Source: Bifidobacteriaceae bacterium UBA2724 (lineage in GTDB: Bacteria > Actinomycetota > Actinomycetes > Actinomycetales > Bifidobacteriaceae). Taken from it: a DNA stretch of 64,000 bases. The notes beneath the pieces were generated by a model. That model worked only from the letters and a program-made list of their open reading frames with translations, was not told the origin of the DNA and did not search any database. Within the stretch, counting starts at the first letter, position 1; each line of letters begins with the position of its first letter. This document shows, one piece after another, positions 1-8,240 of the stretch. The stretch spans positions 62,001 to 126,000 of the forward strand of contig DEKK01000006.1 in NCBI GenBank assembly GCA_002353815.1, in the 5' to 3' direction. The translations under genes were made by a program, and so were the position numbers.

Positions 1-1240
1 GGTCGAGGAACTGCAGGCTTGCGAGGCGGTCCTGGTAGTCCTGCAGGTGCTTTTTGTGTGTGCGGTCGGTGACGGTCTCGTGCTCGATCCGTTCGAGCTC
101 GGCGGTGAGCCCGTCGAGGAAGAGGGGGTCGATGACGCGGTGGATGTTCCTGACGGTGGTGTAGTGCATGCCGCCCTGGCGCCGCTGGTCGTGGCTGAGG
201 GTCTCCTCCATGAGCGAGCCGAAGATGACGGGGCTGATGCCGCTCCAGTCGAATCCGCTGGATGCCTCGAGGAGCGCGTCGCGGATGGCGTCGGTGAGCT
301 GGGGGATCTCGATCCGCTCCGCGTACAGGCCGCCGTTGACGTAGGGAAACGCCTTGAGCTCGTCGTCCAGGTACGGGTCGCGGTCCCCGGGGCGCGTGTT
401 GAGCGCGTGGAACAGGTCAATCAGGCGGCCGCGCAGGTGCGGGGCGTCCTCGGCCTCGACGAGCTTGCTGAACGAGTTCGCGGCGAACAGCCCGGCGTCC
501 TCCGCGTACATGGCGAACACGAGGCGCACGGTGAGCACGGCGAGGTCGTGGTGCATCTGCGGGGTCTCCTCGCGCCCGCCCTCCGTGTAGCGTTCCATGA
601 GCGCGTTGTGCAGCCGGGCGACGCGCACGCCCGCGTCCATCGACAGCTTCTGCTGGAGCATGAGCCGGGAGTGCTGCTCGTCGAAGATGCTGTCGAGCGT
701 GCCCACGTTGTCGGCGAGGTCCTCGAGGCGGAACTCGGCGTCCGGGCCGTGGTCGGCGCGGGGGTGCTCGTCCAGGTCGTAGATGCGGAACGTGCCGAAG
801 TTGCAGGTGCACAGCGCGCGCGGCTTCTCGCTGGCGGGCATGTTGTCGGAGTAGCGCAGCGCCTGCTGCACGGGCGTAACCATCTTGCCCTGGCGGGGCT
901 CCGGCTTGTCGAGGTCGACGCCGTACGACTTCTGCTCGACGAGGAACCGGGCGTCGGGGAACAGCGCGTCGATGAACCCGCCGTTGGACGTGCGGCGTTC
1001 GAACTCGACCTTGGACGTGGGGTTGGCGATGTCCAGCACGCTCCCCATCAGGTCGATCCAGAACCTCTGCGTCTCCTGTTTCTCGTCGCCGTGCCCCTTC
1101 CACCGGTCGACGAATTCGGCGATGCGCTGGCCGCGCGATGCGCGCGCCCGCTTCTCCGCGACGCGTCCCGTCGTTGCGTCCTGCAGGACGCTGCCCCGCG
1201 CCTCGCCGCCGTTCCCTGCCTCGTTCGTGCGATCCTCCAT
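1..1240 (-). CDS. MmeI-like type II restriction-modification protein, N-terminal part (cut by window edge)
   Basis: The gene reads leftwards from ATG at 1240 and stays open for 413 codons to the window edge, so the methyltransferase and specificity parts lie outside. A GAGAGG ribosome site lies 8 bases upstream. The N-terminal domain starts around FWIDLMGSVLDIANP. It carries a PD-(D/E)xK type nuclease signature: Asp in GFIDALFPD, then EQK in FLVEQKSYG. The segment PVIFGSLMEETL followed by RRQGGMHYTT matches the helical spacer before the N6-adenine methyltransferase domain of MmeI-like enzymes. In that family one polypeptide both cuts and methylates DNA. This rests on family motifs, not a search. 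No partner gene is visible. The gene lies in a run of broken and accessory genes. Confidence 0.8.
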   Translation of the reverse strand, partial: MEDRTNEAGNGGEARGSVLQDATTGRVAEKRARASRGQRIAEFVDRWKGHGDEKQETQRFWIDLMGSVLDIANPTSKVEFERRTSNGGFIDALFPDARFLVEQKSYGVDLDKPEPRQGKMVTPVQQALRYSDNMPASEKPRALCTCNFGTFRIYDLDEHPRADHGPDAEFRLEDLADNVGTLDSIFDEQHSRLMLQQKLSMDAGVRVARLHNALMERYTEGGREETPQMHHDLAVLTVRLVFAMYAEDAGLFAANSFSKLVEAEDAPHLRGRLIDLFHALNTRPGDRDPYLDDELKAFPYVNGGLYAERIEIPQLTDAIRDALLEASSGFDWSGISPVIFGSLMEETLSHDQRRQGGMHYTTVRNIHRVIDPLFLDGLTAELERIEHETVTDRTHKKHLQDYQDRLASLQFLD

Positions 1241-1323
1241 CGGTGCCCCTCTCGCGTCGTCGTTACGGGTCCATGATAGGCGGTCGGGCGGCATTCTTTG
1301 GCGCTGGCGCGGCACGATGACTG

Positions 1324-2865
1324 TCACCGTGCCGTGTGGTGCGCCGCCTTGTGGCGTCGCATGACGACAATCGCGACAACGGCCGCTGTCGCGGCAACCG
1401 CTGCGCCGACGATGACACCCGCGTGTATCCTGGTCGGCTCACCTGCGGGGTCCGCCTTGGCGGAATCGGATCCTTCGGTGCCCGCCGTCGGGGAAGACGT
1501 GCCGGCGTCTGCCGGAATCGGCAGCTTCACGATGGCGTCCCCCGTCCGACTCCACGCAATAGACGGCGGTCCCGTCGTCCGATATCACCGAATTATCCCA
1601 GTTGCGGTCAAGGTTCGTCAGCGGGGCCGAAGCGTCGACCAAATAATCGGAGTAGCCCGTGACTCCCGAGGCTCCCGATCCGAATGACAGCACCCGGATC
1701 AGGCGAGGGGCGAAGCCATGTCTCCATCGACCTGGTCCGCTTCCCCGTCGATAGATTGATTGAGACCAGTCCCACAGCGTTGCCATCATCGAGTTTCGCT
1801 CCCGTGACATACAGCACATCAGACGGCAGCGGCACTCCGCTCGCCCCGTTGTCGTTGGCCGTCATGCCGCTCGCGACCCGCAGAGCGCCGAAAAGGTATC
1901 CATAGTCGGAATCCGCTGATGTGACGGGCAGTTCGGTCACGGCACCAGTTGCCGGAGCGAGAAGAAGCAGACGGAAATGCGAATCGCCCGGTTCGGCCTC
2001 GGGCACGGAAACGCACCATGTTTGGTGGTCCGGCGACACTCCCACCAGTTTCATGCTCGGCCTTGCCGCCCATGGAAGCGTGACGTTCACTGTGTTCAAT
2101 TCCGATCCATCCGCTGTCGAATAGGTGACGAACCGCCGGTCCGCCGACGGGCTGGTGTCCTTGGCATCGGCATTCGCGCCGACAAGAGACGTCACCGAAG
2201 AACCATCGGCGGAAAGATCATAGTTTTCGCTCATCGGGACCGACACGACACTCATGTCGGCAGTTCGGACGATGCTGTCGGCCCCCAGGCAGCATGAGCA
2301 TGGATTCATCTGGCGACAGACGCACCGACTCGATGATGTCGTATGAAGAAGTGTCTCCGAGATTGAGCGATGCCCGTGCCTCCACTTCCATAGTCGAGGT
2401 GTCTATTTTGCAAATGCTCCCGAGGGATGACGAAATGGAGTACAGGGTCGAGCCGTCGTGTGTCACAACCAGCCGTGTACCATTGGTGGATCCGGCTTTC
2501 GTTGGTTCGATGCATCCCGCATCATTCAGGCCGATTGCCGAAATCGAAGGCAAAGATCCGGCATCGACGGTCTGCGGGGCGGAGTCCGATGGCTCTGAAG
2601 TCTCATTCGCCTGTGCCGCGGCAACCGGAGCACAGGCCAACCCCGTGACGAAACACATCGCGGCAACGAGCATCGCCGCGACTTTTGACGGCTGTGATGA
2701 CGAATTCGACGGAATGCCGTGAACTCCCTTGCGGTCTGCAAACCCCTGTGGTCTACAAAAAGGAAACGCCACCCGGATCTTCGAAACGAGTTCTGAAATT
2801 GCCTTTCCCCCTACGAATGCAATCCACAATCCCTCCCGATGCGATGTGTTTGTCGTTCGCCCCAT
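1324..2865 (-). pseudogene. Frameshifted secreted, membrane-anchored beta-propeller-like surface protein
   Basis: Four reading segments on the minus strand join into one protein if three single-base shifts are repaired. The first (down to about 2285) has a signal peptide (hydrophobic stretch MLVAAMCFVTGLACAP, then Ala-rich cleavage region) and a YVTN-like propeller repeat (LVVTHDGSTLYSI, KIDTSTMEVEA). The second (about 2285-1705) continues with similar strands. The third (about 1705-1538) has VLSFGSGASGVTGYSDYLVD. The last ends with a linker, one transmembrane helix (VIVGAAVAATAAVVAIVVM) and a basic RRHK tail. Each shift fits one extra base in a run: G5 near 2285, C4 near 1705 and G5 near 1538. 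The start codon is uncertain; ATG 2865 has no clear ribosome site. Genuine decay, phase variation and sequencing error cannot be told apart here. Confidence 0.65.
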
Positions 2866-2979
2866 ACAGCTGAATCATCTGTTCTCTACGATAAGAGCCC
2901 TATGCGTTTTTATCATAGTGCCGTAGAAAAACTGGTGTCCAAACACGAAAAGCCTGGGAAGCGGCATTTCTCGGGCAAT

Positions 2980-3240
2980 GCTGGGCGGCAATATCGTCAA
3001 TGGCATCGATCCGTTGAACCGTTCCAAAATGTCAGGCGGAACGAGGTCTGCCTCACCCTCCTCGCCCAGCACGGCGATCAGCTGGCCACCAAGTTCGACT
3101 CCACGCTCCTCCACGCCATGGTCGCCCACATCACCATCCACGACCGCGATCACATTGTCTTCACCATGAAAGACGGCAGTCAAATAGAGGCAGGGTGGGG
3201 ACTGCGGCGGAATCCATGGAGGCTGCTGTCCTCTTCGTGA
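2980..3240 (+). pseudogene. Remnant of a serine site-specific recombinase C-terminus
   Basis: An open segment ending at TGA 3238-3240 contains LATKFDSTLLHAMVAHITIH followed by DRDHIVFTMKDGSQIEA. This matches the usual end of large serine recombinases (pattern FDE.L...LV..I.VH..D.I.F.FKDGTEI). No catalytic resolvase domain is visible upstream, so only the tail of the gene remains. The neighbourhood (broken surface gene, restriction-modification gene, tRNA-Gly nearby) fits a decayed integrative element. Recognition is by eye on a short stretch. Chance similarity is possible but unlikely given the length. Confidence 0.5.
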
Positions 3241-3422
3241 TTTGCGTGGCAATTTGGGCTTCTGGAAAGTAGTGGCGGTACGAATCTGAATTCTCAGATG
3301 AACGCAACCATCAAGAACTCGTCGTATTATCGTCCTGCAATAAATATTATCGAGTTGAATGGTTTGAAAGCGAGAGGGACATGACCAATCGGAGCTGCAA
3401 ATCAATGCGAGGTGGAGCGCCG

Positions 3423-4454
3423 ATGGCATGGCGTCTCATAAGACGCCTCATGTCAATGTCCGTCATCGCCAGCGTCCTGGGTGTCTTGGTTTTACCGGCC
3501 AATGCTGCGGAATCTCCGGCTTTGACGGAAGAGGAGCTTGTCGCGCAAGCGGAATATGTGGCTCAGTCCTTTGCAATAATTGGCATGGGGATGTCTGATC
3601 TGCCTGAAGTAGACGTGGATTCGGATCTGCTGTGGAACCTTGCCCAGGATGCGACCGCACGGCTTGGTCAGGAGGGTTCCCCAGCGAAGGATTCCGCCCT
3701 TGCCGATTCGTATCCGTGCAATAGCACGGACAGGTTCATTCACGCCAGAACCGTGGCTGCCGCCAACAAGCTTCGTGATTCAGATGCAAAGAGCATCGAC
3801 GCTGAGACAGTCTACATGTACTTGTCGCATTACGTGGATGTCCCCTCGTCGTATAGGAAGCTTGCATGCGAGGCGAACGATGAGGAACCGTATTACGCGA
3901 ACTGGATTACAAATGATGATAGGAACGTATATGACTCATTCCTCCGCGTTTCCGATTACTCCGACGCTCCGCGAGCTGTGTCTTCTGCAATATCCGGCAT
4001 TGACGGGGCTCTTGAGGCTGGCGATACGGTGACTGGCGTCTATAAGAGACTGGCGGATAATGATGTGGCGGGTTCTCTTTACAACGCATTGTCGACCGGT
4101 TCACTGGTCTCCGATACTCTGCAAGCAAGCGTTCTGAATGATATCCGCGTGTCTTTGAGCGATATTGCCGGAGACGCGAATCTGGAAAACGAAGACGCGC
4201 ATGATGTAGTCGACAGGCTTGTTGACCGTCTCTCGGCTAAGACATACTATAATCGGTCAACGGCGTTGAACGTGGTGTGCGTGACTCTGTCTTTTCTGGC
4301 ATCTGGCGGAAGTCTGCTGGAAATAGGATTAGGCGTTTTGCAATTGAATCTCCTTTTCGATTCGGGCATCGCTCAGACTGCGGCAGTCGCAGCAATGATA
4401 TCCTCCCTTTCTGGTCGCACAAGCGGCAGGCTTATGCGGGCGTGGGAGGCTTAA
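3423..4454 (+). CDS. Exported protein of unknown function
   Basis: The product is 343 residues from ATG 3423, chosen because GAGGTGGAG lies just upstream; earlier in-frame ATGs at 3381 and 3405 are possible. It has a classic signal peptide: basic MAWRLIRR, a hydrophobic core VIASVLGVLVLPA, and likely cleavage after ANA. The mature part is acidic and rich in predicted helix. It includes a Cys pair candidate (YPCNS and LACEAN) and a hydrophobic C-terminal region around NVVCVTLSFLASGGSLLEIG, which may be a membrane-seeking helix. I recognise no family. Base composition is visibly less GC-rich than in the core genes, which with the neighbouring recombinase remnant suggests acquisition. Confidence 0.7.
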   Translation: MAWRLIRRLMSMSVIASVLGVLVLPANAAESPALTEEELVAQAEYVAQSFAIIGMGMSDLPEVDVDSDLLWNLAQDATARLGQEGSPAKDSALADSYPCNSTDRFIHARTVAAANKLRDSDAKSIDAETVYMYLSHYVDVPSSYRKLACEANDEEPYYANWITNDDRNVYDSFLRVSDYSDAPRAVSSAISGIDGALEAGDTVTGVYKRLADNDVAGSLYNALSTGSLVSDTLQASVLNDIRVSLSDIAGDANLENEDAHDVVDRLVDRLSAKTYYNRSTALNVVCVTLSFLASGGSLLEIGLGVLQLNLLFDSGIAQTAAVAAMISSLSGRTSGRLMRAWEA

Positions 4455-4570
4455 TACCCGCCAACGGGATTAAGATATGAAGCGTTTTTCGTGGCATACG
4501 AAGCATGTGCTTCCTACATTGCCAAACTGAATTTGGACTGTGTCTTCACGCTGGATGAGAGGTTGCAGCC

Positions 4571-5437
4571 ATGCTGGTCTTGGTGAACATCCTGTGGGTG
4601 GCGGCGGCATTCGCATTGCTGCACATGTCCAAGGGTTTGAAGGACACAGGCTGCGGCCCATATGTCGAATGCCCGCGCTGCCATCTTTGGCATCAGGCGT
4701 GCGAGGCGACGTGCCCATCCTGTTGCATGAATGGACGTGCCTTGAGGCGGCCGACGACGATCCTCCCGTGGGACATGCCCTTGGCTGAAGACGATCCGGA
4801 GTACGACAACGTCCTCATTGAGCATGGCCGGGTGAACGAGTCGAAGAAAAATAGTGAGATTCTGCGTGACCTCGTCATGGCCAGATTCTTCGTCGTCATG
4901 GCCTTTCTCGGGATCCTCGGACTGTGCCTCCAGAAGAACTGCGAGGGTTTCGAAGCCTACGACGGAAGCAATGTGGGCGCGCGGTACAACACGTTGGTCC
5001 CTGTCATCGGATGGTTTCTGTATGAGATCGCGGCCTGCTTCTACCTGCTGGGCGACGGTTCGGCCACGAGGCAAGGGCCAGGCGCATTGGCGTCGATTGC
5101 GGTCCGCCGCCGCGCGTGGCTTTCTGACATCGCGAATCCCTGGATTCAGACAGGCAGACGTCAGACAACGAAGACGTCGATTCTGGTCTATGCGGCAGCC
5201 GGTATTGTGGATCTGGCCCTTGCTGCGGTCTGGCTTTACCTTGGAATCTTCCCTTCTCACCCTGCGGTTGACAGCCTTGGACAGTCCGGTGTGGCCATGC
5301 GCATCCTAGGACTCGTCATCGGAATGTACGTGTTGGACATCACGACACTGCTCATCGCTTCCCGCGTCGGTTTCATCGTCGAAGAGCCGCGGGCATGCAT
5401 TCCCGAGGGCGGCTGGGAGGACCGGCATCGCGCCTAG
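4571..5437 (+). CDS. Membrane protein with an N-terminal zinc ribbon, unknown function
   Basis: The product is 288 residues from ATG 4571, with AGAGG about 9 bases upstream. A first transmembrane helix (residues 2-17) is followed by a four-Cys metal site, CPRC at 34-37 and CPSC at 48-51, with extra Cys and His between. Further hydrophobic helices lie at about 99-117 (FFVVMAFLGILGLCL), 135-152 (VPVIGWFLYEIAACFYLL), 200-222 and 238-258. The likely layout is a multi-helix membrane protein with a small zinc-binding module. It follows the exported-protein gene by 116 bases in the same direction, so they may be co-expressed. I recognise no family. Confidence 0.65.
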   Translation: MLVLVNILWVAAAFALLHMSKGLKDTGCGPYVECPRCHLWHQACEATCPSCCMNGRALRRPTTILPWDMPLAEDDPEYDNVLIEHGRVNESKKNSEILRDLVMARFFVVMAFLGILGLCLQKNCEGFEAYDGSNVGARYNTLVPVIGWFLYEIAACFYLLGDGSATRQGPGALASIAVRRRAWLSDIANPWIQTGRRQTTKTSILVYAAAGIVDLALAAVWLYLGIFPSHPAVDSLGQSGVAMRILGLVIGMYVLDITTLLIASRVGFIVEEPRACIPEGGWEDRHRA

Positions 5438-5539
5438 GTCGTCGGCATCACTGGGGGATTCGGCTGCGGAAGGTGCTCGGCTGGATCCCGTTTGTGGCTC
5501 GGGACCTGTCGCGGGGTTGTTGGCAGAAGCGTTAGTTTC

Positions 5540-5569
5540 CCACGACAAGAGATTCCACGACAAGAGATT
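5540..5569. repeat. Exact tandem duplication of a 15-bp unit
   Basis: The unit CCACGACAAGAGATT occurs twice back to back (5540-5554 and 5555-5569), about 140 bases before the tRNA-Gly, in the gene-free stretch 5438-5704. Nothing else is evident in that stretch. It may be a scar of an integration event or a slippage duplication. Confidence 0.8.
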
Positions 5570-5704
5570 TTGCACCTTTTTGCACAACGCCATCCGCCGT
5601 GTGATGATTTGAGGATGTTCCAATAAATGTAAGAAATGTCTGGGAACCTTGGAATTCCAATGGAAAACGGCGAAAGCGGCGCGGTTGCGAAACCCCCGAA
5701 AAAG

Positions 5705-5775
5705 AGCGGGCGACGGGAATCGAACCCGCGTAATCAGTTTGGAAGACTGAGGCTCTACCATTGAGCTACGCCCGC
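5705..5775 (-). tRNA. tRNA-Gly (TCC anticodon)
   Basis: Read on the minus strand, GCGGGCG pairs with CGCCCGC to form the acceptor stem. The D arm is GTAGCTCAATGGTAGAGC, the anticodon stem-loop reads CAGTCTTCCAAACTG with anticodon TCC, and the T arm contains GGGTTCGATTCCC. The length is 71 bases and no CCA is encoded. It borders the accessory stretch on its left, and tRNA-Gly genes are common integration sites. Confidence 0.95.
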
Positions 5776-6093
5776 GAGACCTACGGTGCGCAGGGCTCCG
5801 TGAATGTCCGAGGCACCATTATACATAAATCGGCCGTCTTGCCAAGTCTGCCGCTCCGCCATTCGCGCCGCGCGATGGTTCCTTACCGCATGGAACGCAG
5901 TTTTCCGGAACGCGCCGTCGGCTCGGTCGTCGGTGCCATGTGTGGAAAAGAAGGTGGGGAAGGAATGTGTGCCGATTGCGGTCCTGCGACCCGTTGGTAG
6001 GCTGTGATTCGTAGAATCATGTTTCAGTACTTGCGTAACAAGGCGGCGCACATGTGGATTCTGTCGCGTCGCCGGCATGCAAAGGGGCTCGAT
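5776..6093. other. Intergenic region, no gene seen
   Basis: This stretch lies between the divergently oriented tRNA-Gly and the membrane protein at 6094. Its first part should carry the tRNA promoter on the minus strand. A -10-like TAGAAT at 6012-6017 could serve the downstream gene, though no good -35 is present at the right distance. Short open frames here lack coding features. Confidence 0.4.
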
Positions 6094-6921
6094 ATGGCGA
6101 AGGCGCGTTCCGGGAAACGGGCAACGGCGGCAGAGGCGACTGACCACACCACGGCGGATGAGTCCGCTCGTCAGCCCGCGCAGTCTGCACGCACCGCTCC
6201 GGTCACGCAGCACGCCCAGCCTCTCCAGCGCGCCCAGCCCGCGCAGTCTGCACGCACCGACGCTGCAGACGCCTCCGGCTCGGAAAAACCCGCCGAGCTC
6301 AGCACGTCCGAGACAACGGACATGTCGGAAGACGACATCGAATCACGCCTGTCGTACGCCGACATCCAAAGGCGTCACTCACGTCCCCACGTCCTGGGCA
6401 TCCTCGTCGTCGTCGCCCTCGTCGTGCTCGTCGTTCCGTACGGCATCGGCCGCTCGCTGGCGCTGAACCACACGGCGCAGATGACGTCGTTGCTGGGCGG
6501 GTTCGAGCCCCAGGGCATCGCGCTCGCGTCGTGGGGCGTCACCACGTTCATGTTCGTGATGCTGTACATGGCCTTCCTCGATTCGGCGACGGCGCTGTGG
6601 ACGACGCTGTTCATGGTGCTGCTCGCCTGCGAGCAGTTCATCGCGGGGTTCGCCATGCTCAAGACAAGGTTCTGGTTCACCACGTATGCGGTGTTCGGCA
6701 GCGCGTCGTCGTGCGCCAACGCCGCCGACGTCGGCATCGTCACGTCGGTGCTGGGGCTGGGCGCCTTCGCGGTGATCTACGTGCTCACCCTGGTGCTCGT
6801 CCGGAAGGATTCGCCGCTGAATGCGCTGACCCGGGATTGGGTGGCGATGATCGTCTACTTCGCCATCGAGGTCATCGCATTCGCCATCGCCGTGCTGAGC
6901 GGCGCTGGCGGGTTGCTCTAG
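6094..6921 (+). CDS. Conserved integral membrane protein of unknown function
   Basis: ATG 6094 is preferred because AAAGGGG lies 6 bases before it; the frame is also open from 6004. The product is 275 residues. The first 100 or so are polar and Ala/Gln/Thr-rich, with a repeated QPAQSART motif caused by a direct DNA repeat near 6173 and 6235. The rest holds about five hydrophobic helices, beginning with LGILVVVALVVLVVPYGI and ending near the C-terminus with MIVYFAIEVIAFAIAVL. The layout suggests a cytosolic disordered tail and a membrane domain. I do not recognise the family. It stands alone, about 260 bases before mscL, with no gene evident in between. Confidence 0.75.
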   Translation: MAKARSGKRATAAEATDHTTADESARQPAQSARTAPVTQHAQPLQRAQPAQSARTDAADASGSEKPAELSTSETTDMSEDDIESRLSYADIQRRHSRPHVLGILVVVALVVLVVPYGIGRSLALNHTAQMTSLLGGFEPQGIALASWGVTTFMFVMLYMAFLDSATALWTTLFMVLLACEQFIAGFAMLKTRFWFTTYAVFGSASSCANAADVGIVTSVLGLGAFAVIYVLTLVLVRKDSPLNALTRDWVAMIVYFAIEVIAFAIAVLSGAGGLL

Positions 6922-7178
6922 GTTCTCCAGATTCTCCAGATTTTCTGGGCGGAATCCCCTGCTACGGATTTTCGCCAGGTCTGTGATCTGTGTCCGCTGC
7001 CGCCGCCGCGTCGCGGATGGGAATGGGGTAGGATTCAATTGCCATTTCGTGGTGCAGGGCGCAGGCCGCCCGTGCCCGTTTCGCAATGGGAATCTTCTAT
7101 GGCGCCAGTGCCAGCACGTGCATCATCGTAGGAACCTGCCCCGCCTGCACCACATCTGTCTGTTAGAAAGGTTTTGTC

Positions 7179-7649
7179 GTGCTCAAGGGCTTCAAGGAAT
7201 TCGTGTCGCGTGGCAACGTCGTTGACATGGCGGTCGGTGTCGTCATGGGCTCCGCCGTGACCGCCATCGTCAATTCGATCGTGGATAACCTCATCAATCC
7301 GCTCATCGCCATGATCTTCGGGCATCCGGATATGTCCGCGCTGCTGTGCATCACGTTCAACGGCGCCACCATCAGCTTCGGCGCGGTGCTCAGCGCCATC
7401 ATCAACTTCCTGCTCATCGCCATCGCCGTGTATTTCTGCATCGTCGTGCCGATGAACAAGTTCCGTGAGATGGGCAGCGACGCCATGAGCAAGGTGCTCC
7501 ACAAGGACGGCGGCAAGGGCGGGGATTCCGACGACAAGGAAGAGGAATCCCCCAAGACCCCCGACGAGGCCCAGCTCGAGCTGCTCGTCGAGATCCGCGA
7601 CCTGCTCAAGGAACAGAAGGGCGACGGCTCCCGTTCCATCGAGGGCTGA
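7179..7649 (+). CDS. mscL: Large-conductance mechanosensitive channel MscL
   Basis: The start is GTG 7179 with GAAAGG upstream. The 156-residue product begins MLKGFKEFVSRGNVVDMAVG, the conserved amphipathic helix and pore-lining first transmembrane segment of MscL. A second helix (ISFGAVLSAIINFLLIAIAV) follows a short periplasmic loop. The cytoplasmic tail has the expected PMNKFRE sequence, then an Asp/Lys/Glu-rich linker and a final amphipathic helix (EAQLELLVEIRDLLKEQ). The channel forms a pentamer in the cell membrane and opens under high tension to release solutes in osmotic downshock. The gene is monocistronic by spacing. Confidence 0.96.
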   Translation: MLKGFKEFVSRGNVVDMAVGVVMGSAVTAIVNSIVDNLINPLIAMIFGHPDMSALLCITFNGATISFGAVLSAIINFLLIAIAVYFCIVVPMNKFREMGSDAMSKVLHKDGGKGGDSDDKEEESPKTPDEAQLELLVEIRDLLKEQKGDGSRSIEG

Positions 7650-7780
7650 CCACAGCGTGGCGAGTGGACAAAGTCGCACGCTGCTGTATACTATTTCTTT
7701 GGCGTGTTCCGCCCGCGGATACAGAGCGCTACGGCATGGGGCCGTGGCACCGCGCAGCCGAAGTTTCTTAAGGAGGACTT

Positions 7781-8050
7781 GTGGCTCTTAGCACCGACGA
7801 AAAGCAGGCTATCATCAACGAATATGCAACCCACCCGGGCGACACCGGTTCTCCTGAAGTTCAGGTTGCACTTCTCACCAAGCGCATCAACGACCTGACC
7901 GAGCACCTGAAGTCCCATCAGCACGATCACCATTCGCGCCGTGGCCTTCTGCTCATGGTTGGCCAGCGTCGTCGTCTGCTTGGCTATCTCGAAAAGGTGG
8001 ACATCAACCGTTACCGCTCTCTGATTGAGCGTCTCGGTCTGCGCCACTAA
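7781..8050 (+). CDS. rpsO: 30S ribosomal protein S15
   Basis: The start is GTG 7781, 5 bases after a strong AAGGAGG. The 89-residue product carries the S15 signature (HPGDTGSPEVQVALLTKRIN, then HLKSHQHDHHSRRGLL and RRLLGYL). S15 binds the central domain of 16S rRNA early in 30S assembly. The gene stands just upstream of pnp, the usual bacterial order, but a terminator-like hairpin follows it. Confidence 0.98.
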   Translation: MALSTDEKQAIINEYATHPGDTGSPEVQVALLTKRINDLTEHLKSHQHDHHSRRGLLLMVGQRRRLLGYLEKVDINRYRSLIERLGLRH

Positions 8051-8057
8051 GATCTTC

Positions 8058-8087
8058 CGCCCGGGTCGTCATGGCTCGGGCGCTTTT
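8058..8087 (+). terminator. Terminator-like hairpin after rpsO
   Basis: CGCCCG (8058-8063) pairs with CGGGCG (8077-8082) and is followed by CTTTT. In the rpsO-pnp gap this probably limits read-through into pnp. Confidence 0.65.
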
Positions 8088-8240
8088 GCATATCGGAGGA
8101 TGATACGTGAGGAATGGCACCGCGGACGTATGCGGCGCCGTGAGGAATGATTGAAAGCCCCAGCGCGAAGGTCGCGCCCGGTATGCCGAGGATAGAAGAA
8201 AAGAATTAGGTAGCAGATATCACAACAGAAGGAGGAACCC

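Noticed and set aside
47..1276. A 409-codon + strand frame at the left edge
   Set aside because: It is antisense to the MmeI-like gene, whose nuclease and spacer motifs are clear, and its Val/Glu/Arg-rich product resembles no protein.
5540..5569. The 15-bp duplication as an attachment site
   Set aside because: It does not match the 3' end of the tRNA-Gly and is immediately tandem, so it cannot flank an element.
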